From contig DVJJ01000041.1 of assembly GCA_018716875.1 (NCBI GenBank), positions 1-55,756 of the forward strand: a stretch of DNA of 55,756 nucleotides. Reading direction: 5' to 3'. How positions within the stretch are numbered: position 1 is the stretch's first letter; each line of letters opens with the position of its first letter. This stretch comes from Candidatus Avoscillospira avistercoris (GTDB lineage Bacteria; Bacillota; Clostridia; Oscillospirales; Oscillospiraceae). The notes below the pieces were generated by a model that saw nothing but the letters and a program-made list of their open reading frames with translations, had not been told where the DNA came from and searched no databases. Made by a program: the position numbers and the translations under genes. Of this stretch, positions 23,234 to 32,252 are shown piece after piece.

Positions 23234-24211
23234 ATGTCGGATATCTTATTGGATATTAGAGACCTGAGCATCATCTATGCGACGGATGACGGCGTCACCG
23301 AGGCCCTCAATGGCGCCTGCTTGCAGCTGCGCAAGGGCGAGTCCCTGGGGCTGGTGGGCGAGACCGGCGCGGGCAAGACGACCCTGGCCCGCGGCATTAT
23401 GCGCCTGATTCCCAATCCCCCCGGAAAAATCGTTTCCGGCCAGGTGTTTTACGACGGCTGCGACATTATGGAGCTGTCGGAAAAGGAGATGCGTGCCCTC
23501 CGCGGCCGTCAGATCTCCATGATCTTCCAGGACCCCATGACATCCCTGAACCCGGTTATGACCGTGGGCGAGCAGATTCGGGAGGTCATCATCACCCACC
23601 ATCCCAACCTGTCCAAGGCGGAGAGCCGGAAGCAGGCCGAGGAGATGCTGGAGATGGTGGGCATTGTGGCCAGCCGTTACGACGACTATCCCCACCAGTT
23701 TTCCGGCGGCATGAAGCAGCGCGTGGTCATCGCCATCGCATTGGCCTGCAACCCCCAGCTGCTCATTGCCGACGAGCCCACCACGGCCCTGGACGTGACC
23801 ATCCAGGCCCAGGTCCTGGAGATGATCCACGGCCTGAAGGTCAAGAACAACACGGCCATGCTGCTGATCACCCACGACCTGGGCGTTGTGGCCCAGAACT
23901 GCGACACCGTGGCCATCATTTACGCCGGTGAAATCGTGGAGTACGGCACCTTGCAGCAGGTGTATAAAAACATCCTGCACCCCTACACCGAGGGCCTGTT
24001 CGGCTCCGTGCCCCGTCTGGAGACCAACAGCAAGCGTCTGGCCGCCATCGACGGCATGATGCCCGACCCCACGGCGCTGCCCAAGGGCTGCAAGTTCGCC
24101 GAGCGCTGCAAGTTCGCCACCGACCGGTGCCGTGCGGAGCTGCCGGACATGTATGAGCTGGAGGACGGCCACAAGGTGCGCTGCTTCCGGTATGAGAAGG
24201 AGGCGCAGTGA
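23234..24211 (+). CDS. Peptide ABC transporter ATP-binding protein (DppD/OppD type)
   Basis: The 325-aa ATPase has Walker A GETGAGKTT near residue 45, signature FSGGMKQRV, Walker B LLIADEPTTALD, and the switch His in LITHDLGV. The C-terminal Cys-rich tail (CKFAERCKFATDRC) is of the kind that binds a 4Fe-4S cluster in peptide ATPases. The ATG at 23234 follows GAGGAGG. The frame is open a further 10 codons upstream, but without a site. Confidence 0.93.
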   Translation: MSDILLDIRDLSIIYATDDGVTEALNGACLQLRKGESLGLVGETGAGKTTLARGIMRLIPNPPGKIVSGQVFYDGCDIMELSEKEMRALRGRQISMIFQDPMTSLNPVMTVGEQIREVIITHHPNLSKAESRKQAEEMLEMVGIVASRYDDYPHQFSGGMKQRVVIAIALACNPQLLIADEPTTALDVTIQAQVLEMIHGLKVKNNTAMLLITHDLGVVAQNCDTVAIIYAGEIVEYGTLQQVYKNILHPYTEGLFGSVPRLETNSKRLAAIDGMMPDPTALPKGCKFAERCKFATDRCRAELPDMYELEDGHKVRCFRYEKEAQ

Positions 24212-24212
24212 T

Positions 24213-25190
24213 ATGGCGGAAACCACCAATGAAATCCTGCGGGTGGAACATTTAAAGAAATATTTCCCCGTGCCCAACGGCATGCTCCACGCGGTGGACG
24301 ACATCAGCTTTACCTTGGACCGGGGCAAGACCCTGGGCGTTGTGGGCGAGTCCGGCTGCGGCAAGTCCACCATGGGCCGCGCCATCCTGCGGCTCCATGA
24401 GCCCACCTCCGGCTCCGTGGTCTTCGACGGCCAGGACGTGGTGGCCATGAACAAGGCCCAGCTGAAAGCGCTGCGCCGCGACATGCAGATTGTCTTCCAG
24501 GACCCCTTCGCGTCCCTGAATCCCCGTATGACCGTGGGCGAGGCCATTGCGGCCCCGCTGCTGGTGCAGAAGCTGTACAGCCGCAAGGACAAGGACGGCA
24601 TCCAGAAGCGCGTCCGGGAGATTATGGACATGGTGGGTCTGGCCCCGCGCCTTATCAACACCTATCCCCATGAGCTGGACGGCGGCCGCCGCCAGCGTAT
24701 CGGCATCGCCCGGGCCCTGGCCCTGAAACCCAAGTTCATCGTCTGCGACGAACCGGTTTCGGCCCTGGACGTGTCCATTCAGGCGCAGATCCTCAACCTG
24801 ATGCAGGATTTGCAGGACAATCTGGGATTGACCTATCTGTTCGTGACCCACGATCTGTCGGTGGTCAAATATATCTCCGACGACATTCTGGTCATGTATC
24901 TGGGCCAGATGGTGGAGAAGGCCCCGGCCGATAAGCTGTTCAGCAAGCCCATGCACCCCTATACCCAGGCGCTGCTGTCAGCCATTCCCATTCCGGACCC
25001 GGACAAGCCCATGAACCGTATCACCATGAAGGGCGAGATCACCTCGCCGGTGAACCCCGGCACCGGCTGCCGCTTTGCCAAGCGCTGCCCCTATGCCACC
25101 GAGGCCTGCACCAGCCAGGACATGGTCCTGACGGAGCCGGAACCGGACCATTTCGTCACCTGCCTGCGGGTGCAGCGGGGCGAGCTCTAA
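24213..25190 (+). CDS. Peptide ABC transporter ATP-binding protein (DppF/OppF type)
   Basis: The 325-aa second ATPase has Walker A GESGCGKST, Walker B FIVCDEPVSALD, and a Cys-rich tail (CRFAKRCPYATEAC). The signature is LDGGRRQR, where OppF proteins usually have LSGGQRQR, so a Ser is replaced by Asp. AAGGAGG lies 9 nt before the ATG. The ATP site made with DppD may be the asymmetric one, as in other two-ATPase importers. Confidence 0.92.
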   Translation: MAETTNEILRVEHLKKYFPVPNGMLHAVDDISFTLDRGKTLGVVGESGCGKSTMGRAILRLHEPTSGSVVFDGQDVVAMNKAQLKALRRDMQIVFQDPFASLNPRMTVGEAIAAPLLVQKLYSRKDKDGIQKRVREIMDMVGLAPRLINTYPHELDGGRRQRIGIARALALKPKFIVCDEPVSALDVSIQAQILNLMQDLQDNLGLTYLFVTHDLSVVKYISDDILVMYLGQMVEKAPADKLFSKPMHPYTQALLSAIPIPDPDKPMNRITMKGEITSPVNPGTGCRFAKRCPYATEACTSQDMVLTEPEPDHFVTCLRVQRGEL

Positions 25191-25277
25191 TCCTTTTGTC
25201 ATTGTCGTGTTTCTGCAACGCGATTGTGAACCCGGCCCCCAAGGGCCACGACAAACTGCATTTTAGGAGGAAAGAAC

Positions 25278-26849
25278 ATGAAGAAGAACCTTCTGCGGCT
25301 GGTTGCCGCGACGCTGGCTCTGTGCACCATGATGGGCATGGCCGCCTGCGGCAGCAAGGACGCCGGTACCACCGACGGAACGACCACCACCGGCGACACC
25401 GCCTCCACCGGCGGCTACAAGGACACCCTGGTCTGGGCCCAGGGCGCCGACGTGACCTCTCTGGACCCCCATCAGGGCAAGGAGACCCCCTCGGTGGAAG
25501 TGACCTGCCAGATCTTCGACACCCTGGTGACCGTGGACCCCGAGACCAATGAGATCGTGGGCCAGATCGCCGAGAGCTGGGAGCAGACCGACGACCTGAC
25601 CTATGTCTTCCAGATCCGCCAGGGCATCAAGTTCCATGACGGCAGCGACCTGACCGCCGAGGACGTCAAGTTCTCCCTGGAGCGTGCCATCAACTCCGCC
25701 GCCGTCTCCTATATCGTTGACTTCATCGACACCGTCACCGTGGACGGCGACTACACCGTCACCGTCAAGACCAAGGAGCCCTACGGCCCCGCTCTGCGCA
25801 ACCTGGCCATCCCCTTTGCCGCCATCGTGCCCAAGGCTGTGGTGGAGGCCGACGAGGACGCCTTCATCCTCAACCCCATCGGCTCCGGCCCCTACACCTT
25901 CGTCGAGTGGAAGCAGGGCGACCACATCACCCTCAAGGCCTTTGACGACTACTATGCCGGCAAGCCCCAGACCGAGAATCTGACCATGCGCGTCATCCCC
26001 GAGGCCTCCCAGCGTTCCATCGCCCTGGAGACCGGCGAGGTCGATCTGGCTTACGATCTGGCCGTCAACGACATCTCCCGCATCAACGAGAACGAATCCA
26101 CCACCGTGTATGAGGTTCCCTCTCTGAGCTGCTGGTATATCTCCCTGAACATGAACAAGGAGCCCTTCAACAACCCCCTGGTCCGTGAGGCTCTGAGCTA
26201 CGCCATCGACCGCCAGACCCTGGTGGACACCATCAATGCCGGCAGCGGCGAGCCTGCCGACTCCATCATTGCCCCCGGCGTCTTCGGCTACTACTCCACC
26301 GGCGTCCGGGAATACAACCCCGAGAAGGCCAAGGAGCTGCTGGCCGAGGCCGGTTATCCCAACGGTTTTGACTGCTCCCTGTGGGTCAACGACAACCAGT
26401 CCCGCATTGAGATGTGCCAGGCCATGCAGAACATGTTCCAGCAGGTTGGCGTCAATGTGAACCTGGAGGTTCTGGAGTTCGGCAGCTATATCAGCCGTAC
26501 CACCAACGGTGAGCACGACATGGCTTACTTTGGCTGGACCACTTCCAGCGGTGACGCCGACTACACCTACTACTCCCTGGAGCACTCCTCCCAGCAGGGT
26601 GCCGCCGGTAACCGTTCCTTCATCAACGATCCCGAAGTGGACGCCCTGGTGGAAGAGGCCAGAAGCACCAGCGACGAGGCCACCCGTGAGGAGCTCTACA
26701 AGGAGCTGGCCATCAAGCTGGACAGCATCAACAACAACCTGAACATCTTCTACAGCTCCATCAACGTGGGCGCCAGCAAGAAGGTGGAAGGTTTTGTGAT
26801 GGACGCCAACGGCTACCACAATCTGGATACCGTAAAGGTCGCCCAGTAA
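25278..26849 (+). CDS. Peptide-binding lipoprotein (family 5)
   Basis: The 523-aa lipoprotein has a signal peptide with the lipobox MAAC (acylated Cys about 24), then a Gly/Thr/Asp-rich linker of about 25 residues. The family-5 substrate-binding domain follows (WAQGADVTSLDPHQGK, YVFQIRQGIKFHDGSDLTAEDVKFSLER). It would capture peptides or a related compound for the transporter upstream. AGGAGG lies 7 nt before the ATG. An attenuator-like hairpin follows the gene. Confidence 0.93.
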   Translation: MKKNLLRLVAATLALCTMMGMAACGSKDAGTTDGTTTTGDTASTGGYKDTLVWAQGADVTSLDPHQGKETPSVEVTCQIFDTLVTVDPETNEIVGQIAESWEQTDDLTYVFQIRQGIKFHDGSDLTAEDVKFSLERAINSAAVSYIVDFIDTVTVDGDYTVTVKTKEPYGPALRNLAIPFAAIVPKAVVEADEDAFILNPIGSGPYTFVEWKQGDHITLKAFDDYYAGKPQTENLTMRVIPEASQRSIALETGEVDLAYDLAVNDISRINENESTTVYEVPSLSCWYISLNMNKEPFNNPLVREALSYAIDRQTLVDTINAGSGEPADSIIAPGVFGYYSTGVREYNPEKAKELLAEAGYPNGFDCSLWVNDNQSRIEMCQAMQNMFQQVGVNVNLEVLEFGSYISRTTNGEHDMAYFGWTTSSGDADYTYYSLEHSSQQGAAGNRSFINDPEVDALVEEARSTSDEATREELYKELAIKLDSINNNLNIFYSSINVGASKKVEGFVMDANGYHNLDTVKVAQ

Positions 26850-26858
26850 TCGACCTTT

Positions 26859-26885
26859 GGGGCCGTCAGTACCCTTGACGGCCCC
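26859..26885 (+). terminator. Attenuator after the binding protein
   Basis: GGGGCCGTCA and TGACGGCCCC around a 7-nt loop, then AATTTTA. The T run is modest, so some read-through into the creatininase gene is likely. Confidence 0.65.
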
Positions 26886-26935
26886 AATTTTACCGTGCAT
26901 TCTCCCATTATTGAATCAGAAAGGACGAATTTTCC

Positions 26936-27697
26936 ATGAGACTGAGCAACATGACCTGGCCCCAGGTCGAAACGTACTTCAAGAGCAACGACATGGTCCT
27001 CATCAGCATCGGCAGCATCGAGTGCCACGGCCGCCATATGCCCCTGGGCACCGACACCCTGATTCCCGACCATCTGCTGGAGAAGATTGAGCAGAGGAGC
27101 GACGTCCTCATTGCCCCCACCATTCCCTATGGCGCCTGCCAGAGCCTGTCCGATTTCCCCGGCACCATCGACATTGACTGCGACATCCTCTATCAGTTCT
27201 GCGATCAGATTTTCAAGAGCCTGTACAAGCACGGCGCCAGAAAGTTCGTCTTCCTCAACGGCCACGGCGGCAACATCAAGACCATCGAGCGTCTGGCCCT
27301 GGACTATGAAAAGAAGGGCTGCCTGGTGGCTATGCTCAACTGGTGGCTCATGGCCTGGGATCTGAACCCCGCCTGGAAGGGCGGCCACGGCGGCGGCGAG
27401 GAGACGGCGGCCATCCTGGGCATTGACCCCTCCCTGGTGGACAAGAGCGAAATCGGCGGCGAGCTGAAGTTCTACCACCTGAGCGACAACCTCAAGGCCA
27501 CCGGCTTCCGTTCCGTGGAGTTCAAGGGCGTTTCCGTGGAGATTCCCAGAAGCATCACCCACGTTACCGACAGCGGCTGGATCGGGCCCGATCATCCCAA
27601 CACCGCCACCGAGGAGTGGGGCCGCGAGATGCTGCAGGCTTCCGCCGACTACATCGTGGAGTTCATGGAAGAGTTCAAGAAGGTCAAGCTGGGCTGA
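26936..27697 (+). CDS. Creatininase-family amidohydrolase
   Basis: The 253-aa protein fits the creatininase family (metal-dependent amide hydrolases that open cyclic or linear amides). Metal and active-site signs are IGSIECHGRHMPLGTDT near residue 25, FLNGHGGNIKTIERLA near 105, and GGHGGGEETA near 143. The family covers creatinine, riboflavin-precursor and mycofactocin-related substrates, so the substrate is open. The ATG has AGAAAGGACG upstream. It is followed by an M42 peptidase gene after 18 nt. Confidence 0.85.
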   Translation: MRLSNMTWPQVETYFKSNDMVLISIGSIECHGRHMPLGTDTLIPDHLLEKIEQRSDVLIAPTIPYGACQSLSDFPGTIDIDCDILYQFCDQIFKSLYKHGARKFVFLNGHGGNIKTIERLALDYEKKGCLVAMLNWWLMAWDLNPAWKGGHGGGEETAAILGIDPSLVDKSEIGGELKFYHLSDNLKATGFRSVEFKGVSVEIPRSITHVTDSGWIGPDHPNTATEEWGREMLQASADYIVEFMEEFKKVKLG

Positions 27698-27715
27698 GCC
27701 CGGAAAGGAAACGCT

Positions 27716-28792
27716 ATGGATAAGAAAACCACTCTGGAAATGATTGCGGCCATTTCCAACGCCAACGGCGTCTCCGGCTTTGAAGACGACGTGGTGGCCG
27801 CCATCCGGCCCTATGCCGAGGGTCTGGGCGAAACCCACATGGACCGCATGCGGAACTTCTACATCCGCCGCCAGGGCAACACCGGCAGCCGTCCCGTGGT
27901 GCAGCTGGACGCCCACAGCGACGAGGTGGGCTTTATGGTCCAGGCCATCTGCCCCAACGGCACCCTGCGGATCATTCCCCTGGGCGGCTGGGTAACCCAC
28001 AACATTCCCGCCCATAAGGTCTGGGTCCGCAACCGCTGGGGCAAGTACATCCCCGGCCTCACCGCCAGCAAGCCACCCCACTTCATGAGTGAGGCCGAGC
28101 GGAAGGCGCCGCTGGACATGTCCCACATCACCGTGGACGTGGGCGCCACCTCCCGGGAGGAGGCCATGGAGGTCTACGGCATCCGCATCGGCGAGCCTGT
28201 GGCCCCCGACGTGACCTTTACCTATGACGAGAACACCGACCTGATGGTGGGCAAGAGCTTTGACTGCCGTCTGGGCTGCGCCGCCATCCTCAAGACGCTT
28301 CACACCCTCCAGGGCAAGGACCTGAAGGTGGACGTGGTGGGTGCCTGCGCCGCCCAGGAAGAGGTGGGCGTCCGCGGCGCCACCGTCACGTCCCAGGTCA
28401 TCAAGCCGGACATTGCCATCGTCTTTGAGGGCTGCCCCGCCGACGACACCTGTGTGGAGCCCTACATGGTCCAGACCGCCATCAAGCGCGGCCCCATGCT
28501 CCGCCATGTGGACGCCCGGATGATCACCAATCCCCGGTATCAGCGCTACGCCCTGGATCTGGCCGAACAGCTGAACATCCCCGTCCAGGAGGCCGTCCGC
28601 GCCGCCGGTTCCACCAACGGCGCCGCCATCCATCTGACGGAAAAGGCCGTGCCGGTCATCGTCATCGGTGTGCCCGTCCGCTACGCCCACACCCACTACG
28701 GCATGTCCGCCTACGCCGATTTCGACAACGCCGTGAAGCTGGCCTGCGAGATTCTCACCCGTCTGGATGCGGACACCATCGCCAACTTCTGA
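27716..28792 (+). CDS. M42-family aminopeptidase
   Basis: The 358-aa protein is a dinuclear metallopeptidase of the M42 (glutamyl aminopeptidase/cellulase M) family. The metal-site pieces are DAHSDEVG, FDCRLGC (usually FDNRxG), CAAQEEVGVRGA with the catalytic Glu pair, EGCPADD and the final His in HTHYG. These cytoplasmic enzymes trim short peptides. With the importer and the creatininase-like gene it forms a likely uptake-and-hydrolysis unit. AAAGGAAACG precedes the ATG. Confidence 0.9.
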   Translation: MDKKTTLEMIAAISNANGVSGFEDDVVAAIRPYAEGLGETHMDRMRNFYIRRQGNTGSRPVVQLDAHSDEVGFMVQAICPNGTLRIIPLGGWVTHNIPAHKVWVRNRWGKYIPGLTASKPPHFMSEAERKAPLDMSHITVDVGATSREEAMEVYGIRIGEPVAPDVTFTYDENTDLMVGKSFDCRLGCAAILKTLHTLQGKDLKVDVVGACAAQEEVGVRGATVTSQVIKPDIAIVFEGCPADDTCVEPYMVQTAIKRGPMLRHVDARMITNPRYQRYALDLAEQLNIPVQEAVRAAGSTNGAAIHLTEKAVPVIVIGVPVRYAHTHYGMSAYADFDNAVKLACEILTRLDADTIANF

Positions 28793-28853
28793 ATCCTGCA
28801 TACCTCGTTCGGGTATTGCTGCAATGGAATGAAGTCCTTTTTTATGGGACGCC

Positions 28854-28888
28854 GCCGCCTCCGCCGCAAGGTGGAGGCGGCTTTTTTT
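28854..28888 (+). terminator. Terminator of the peptide locus
   Basis: A 12-bp stem (GCCGCCTCCGCC with one G-U) on a GCAA loop, then T7. Confidence 0.93.
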
Positions 28889-29175
28889 ATGACTTCCGGC
28901 CCCATGGGCGGTGAAATTCCCTCCATTTCCTGGGGATTAGCCGCATAGGAGTGAAAAAGTATTGGACATAATACACAGAAATCTTGTATCAAAAATAGCG
29001 ATAGTAAATGAATTACCAGTTTTATCATCAAAAAAGGACACTAGTCCTATAATCGCAACAGAGACCATGCTATAATCAAGCCAGAAAGAGACAACAGTCC
29101 AGTTGAATCTGCGGACCGGACGGTCCGCGACACATAAGACACGTTTCTGACACAAAAAATTAGGAGGATGAACAC
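28889..29175 (+). promoter_or_regulatory. Promoter region and leader of the nucleoside importer
   Basis: This AT-rich stretch holds an extended -10 box, TGC-TATAAT (29068-29076), without a good -35. A perfect dyad GCGGACCG-GA-CGGTCCGC (29111-29128) lies in the leader 35 nt further on. It could be an operator, for instance for the Crp-like regulator in this locus, or an RNA hairpin. No purine riboswitch core is visible. Confidence 0.45.
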
Positions 29176-30456
29176 ATGAAAAAAAGAATCCTGACCGCGC
29201 TTCTTGCCATCGCCATGCTGACGTCCATGGTTGCCTGCGGCGGCAAGGACAACAACACCCCCAGCAGTGACAATGCCGAGACCGGCGCCCAGACCGGTAC
29301 GGAGACCGGTGGTGAAACCGGCGGCGAGACCGGCGGCGAGACCGGCGGCGAGACCGGCGATACCGCCGCTGCCACCGACATGAACATTGCCATGGTCACC
29401 GACTCCGGCGACATCACCGACCAGAGCTTCAACCAGACCACCTATGAGTCCGCCAAGGCCTGGGCTGAGGAGAACGGCGTTCCCTTCACCTACTACAAGC
29501 CCGAGAGCGACTCCACCGAAGCCCGTAACGCCAGCGTCGATCAGGCTGTGGCCGCCGGCGCCAACGTGATTCTGCTGCCCGGCTACCTGTTCGCCGCCAC
29601 CGTTGTTGATCAGGCTGAGATGTATCCCGATGTCAAGTTCATCGCCCTGGACGTGGGCGCCGGCGACATTCTGGAGAACGCCGTGGGCGAGGGCTACACC
29701 TACAACCCCGCTGATTACGACGTGACCGAGTACTACAACATCGACAACGTCTACTGCGCCACCTATCAGGAGGCTATTTCCGGTTACATGGCCGGTTACA
29801 CCGCCGTCAAGCTGGGCTACAAGCACCTGGGCTTCCTGGGCGGCATGGCCGTTCCCGCCGTTACCCGCTTCGGCTACGGCTATGTGCAGGGCGCTGACGC
29901 CGCTGCCAAGGAGCTGGGCATTGAGAACGAGGTCATCGTTGAGTACGTTGTGGGCGGCCAGTTCTCCGGCGACGCCGACATTACCGCTTATATGGACACC
30001 TGGTACAGTTCCCGTGACGTAGAAGTTGTCTTTGCCTGCGGCGGCGGCATCTATACCTCCGCTGCCGAAGCCGCCCAGAAGGCCGGCGGCAAGGTCATCG
30101 GCGTTGACAGCGACCAGGCTCCTGTCATCGACGCTGCCTACGGCGACGGCATCACCGTTACCTCCGCTATGAAGGGCCTGTCCACCACCGTTAAGAACAT
30201 GCTCACCGCCATCAAGGACGGCCAGTGGGGCGAGCACGTGGGCAAGATCGAGAGCCTGGGCCTGATTTCCGAGACTGTGGAAGAGAACTATGTCCAGCTG
30301 CCCATCGAGTCCACCCAGTGGAGCGACACCTACACCGAAGAGGACTACCGTGCTCTGGTGAAGGATATGTATGACGGCAAGGTTACTGTCTCCGACGATA
30401 TCTCCGCCATGCCTGCTACCTCCATCACTGTCAACGACTACGGCAGCATCAAGTAA
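29176..30456 (+). CDS. BMP-family nucleoside-binding lipoprotein
   Basis: This 426-aa lipoprotein has a signal peptide with lipobox MVAC (Cys about 17). A low-complexity linker with five tandem ETGG repeats covers residues 43-62. A BMP/PnrA-type binding domain follows (NIAMVTDSGDITDQSFNQ, GFLGGMAVPAVTRFGYGYVQGA). The family binds nucleosides such as inosine or guanosine. The permeases and salvage enzymes that follow support that reading. AGGAGG lies 8 nt before the ATG. Confidence 0.93.
   Translation: MKKRILTALLAIAMLTSMVACGGKDNNTPSSDNAETGAQTGTETGGETGGETGGETGGETGDTAAATDMNIAMVTDSGDITDQSFNQTTYESAKAWAEENGVPFTYYKPESDSTEARNASVDQAVAAGANVILLPGYLFAATVVDQAEMYPDVKFIALDVGAGDILENAVGEGYTYNPADYDVTEYYNIDNVYCATYQEAISGYMAGYTAVKLGYKHLGFLGGMAVPAVTRFGYGYVQGADAAAKELGIENEVIVEYVVGGQFSGDADITAYMDTWYSSRDVEVVFACGGGIYTSAAEAAQKAGGKVIGVDSDQAPVIDAAYGDGITVTSAMKGLSTTVKNMLTAIKDGQWGEHVGKIESLGLISETVEENYVQLPIESTQWSDTYTEEDYRALVKDMYDGKVTVSDDISAMPATSITVNDYGSIK
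29302..29361 (+). repeat. 12-bp tandem repeat coding an ETGG linker
   Basis: Five copies of GAGACCGGCGGC or close variants lie in the linker of the nucleoside-binding lipoprotein. Copies 3 and 4 are identical. The unit is a multiple of three, so gain or loss of a copy keeps the frame. Confidence 0.9.
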
Positions 30457-30470
30457 ATCACCAGCAACCG

Positions 30471-30502
30471 AAAGGGAGTGGGGCGTTCCCGCTCCCTTTT
30501 TT
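30471..30502 (+). terminator. Attenuator after the binding-protein gene
   Basis: AAAGGGAGTGGG pairs with CCCGCTCCCTTT with one G-U, followed by T6. It probably sets a higher level of binding protein than of the downstream ABC genes. Confidence 0.85.
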
Positions 30503-30707
30503 AAAAGGGCAACACCGCATAATTTGACAAGAGGACTGGGCGAGTCATTTTTGCCCAAATGAAAGTTTGAAAATCGCAGGAATACTGGATGTATTTCAAG
30601 ATTTGCAAACTGCACAGTTGGACAAAAAGGGCCGGTCAGGACCGCAGGAACAATTGTGCGGTGCTGCCACAGAAACCTGCACACTAACAGGGGGGTGTAT
30701 GTAAAGA

Positions 30708-32252
30708 ATGGAACAGTATGCAATCGAAATGCTGCATATCACCAAGAAATTTCCGGGCATTATCGCAAATGACGATATTACTTTACAGCTGAAAAAGGGT
30801 GAGATTCACGCACTGCTGGGCGAAAACGGCGCCGGCAAATCCACCCTGATGAGCGTTCTCTTCGGTCTCTACCAGCCGGAGGAGGGCGAAATCCGCAAGG
30901 ACGGCCAGACCGTCACCATCCATGACCCCAACGACGCCAACGCCCTGGGCATCGGCATGGTGCACCAGCACTTTAAGCTGGTGGAATGCTTCAGCGTTCT
31001 GGACAACATCATCCTCGGCGCGGAGACCACCAAGGGCGGTTTCCTCCAGAAGGCCGAGGCCCGGAAAAAGGTTATGGCCCTGTCGGAGCAGTACGGCCTG
31101 TCCGTGGACCCCGACGCCATCATTGAGGATATCACCGTGGGTATGCAGCAGCGGACCGAAATCCTCAAGATGCTGTACCGGGACAATGAAATCCTGATTT
31201 TCGACGAGCCCACCGCCGTGCTGACGCCGCAGGAAATCCAGGAGCTCATGACCATCATGAAGAATCTGGCCGCCGAGGGCAAGAGCATTCTCTTCATCAC
31301 CCACAAGCTGGCGGAAATTATGCAGGTGGCCGACCGCTGTACGGTCCTCCGCAAGGGCAAGTACATCGGCACCGTGGACATCAAGGATTCCACGCCGGAA
31401 TCCCTGTCGGCCATGATGGTGGGCCGCGACGTCAACTTCGTCGTGGAAAAGGCACCTGTGGAGCTGGGCGACGTGGTGCTGGATGTGCAGCACATGACCG
31501 TGGCCTCCAAGCACCACAAGAACAACGCCGTCAACGATGTGTCCTTCCAGGTCCGCCGGGGCGAAATCGTCTGTATCGCCGGTATCGACGGCAACGGCCA
31601 GACGGAGCTGGTCTACGGCCTGTCCGGTCTGGAGCCCCTCAAGGGCGGCAAAATCGTGATGAACGGCACCGATATCACCCATCTGCCCATTCGCAAGCGG
31701 CTCACCAGCGGTATGAGCCACATCCCCGAGGACCGGCACAAGCACGGTCTGGTGCTGGACTACACCCTGGAGGACAACATTGTGCTCCAGCGGTATTTTG
31801 AGCCGGAGTTCACCAGCTCCCTGGGCTTCCTCAAGCGCAAGAACATCCGGTCCTATGCCGAGCGGCTCATTGAGCAGTACGACGTCCGTTCCGGTCAGGG
31901 CCCCATCACCAAGGCCCGGTCCATGTCCGGCGGCAACCAGCAGAAAGCCATCATCGCCCGGGAAATCGACAAGAATCCCGAACTCCTCATCGCCGTCCAG
32001 CCCACCCGCGGCCTGGACGTGGGCGCCATCGAGTACATCCACAAGCAGCTGGTGGCCCAGCGGGACGCCGGTAAGGGCGTGCTGCTGGTGAGCCTGGAGC
32101 TGGACGAGGTTATGAACGTGTCCGACCGGATTCTCGTCCTCTATGAAGGCGAGATCGTGGGCGAGTTCGACCCCAAGCAGGTAAGTGTGGAAGAACTGGG
32201 CCTCTACATGGCCGGTTCCAAGAGAAAGGAGGCACAGGACCGTGCAAACTGA
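30708..32252 (+). CDS. Nucleoside ABC transporter ATP-binding protein (YufO type)
   Basis: The 514-aa protein is a double ATPase. The first half has Walker A GENGAGKST and Walker B ILIFDEPTAVLT. The second half has a degenerate P-loop (GIDGNGQTE) but the signature SMSGGNQQK. This asymmetry is normal for sugar- and nucleoside-type importers (YufO, BmpB). A leader of about 200 nt lies before it, and GGGGGG precedes the ATG. The permease start overlaps its end by 11 nt. Confidence 0.93.
   Translation: MEQYAIEMLHITKKFPGIIANDDITLQLKKGEIHALLGENGAGKSTLMSVLFGLYQPEEGEIRKDGQTVTIHDPNDANALGIGMVHQHFKLVECFSVLDNIILGAETTKGGFLQKAEARKKVMALSEQYGLSVDPDAIIEDITVGMQQRTEILKMLYRDNEILIFDEPTAVLTPQEIQELMTIMKNLAAEGKSILFITHKLAEIMQVADRCTVLRKGKYIGTVDIKDSTPESLSAMMVGRDVNFVVEKAPVELGDVVLDVQHMTVASKHHKNNAVNDVSFQVRRGEIVCIAGIDGNGQTELVYGLSGLEPLKGGKIVMNGTDITHLPIRKRLTSGMSHIPEDRHKHGLVLDYTLEDNIVLQRYFEPEFTSSLGFLKRKNIRSYAERLIEQYDVRSGQGPITKARSMSGGNQQKAIIAREIDKNPELLIAVQPTRGLDVGAIEYIHKQLVAQRDAGKGVLLVSLELDEVMNVSDRILVLYEGEIVGEFDPKQVSVEELGLYMAGSKRKEAQDRAN

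Noticed and set aside
28930..29175. Purine riboswitch before the nucleoside importer
   Set aside because: Two TATAAT-like pieces suggested it, but the conserved core elements of the purine aptamer are not there.
29302..29361. CRISPR-like repeats
   Set aside because: The 12-bp units are in frame, without spacers, and code a simple linker.
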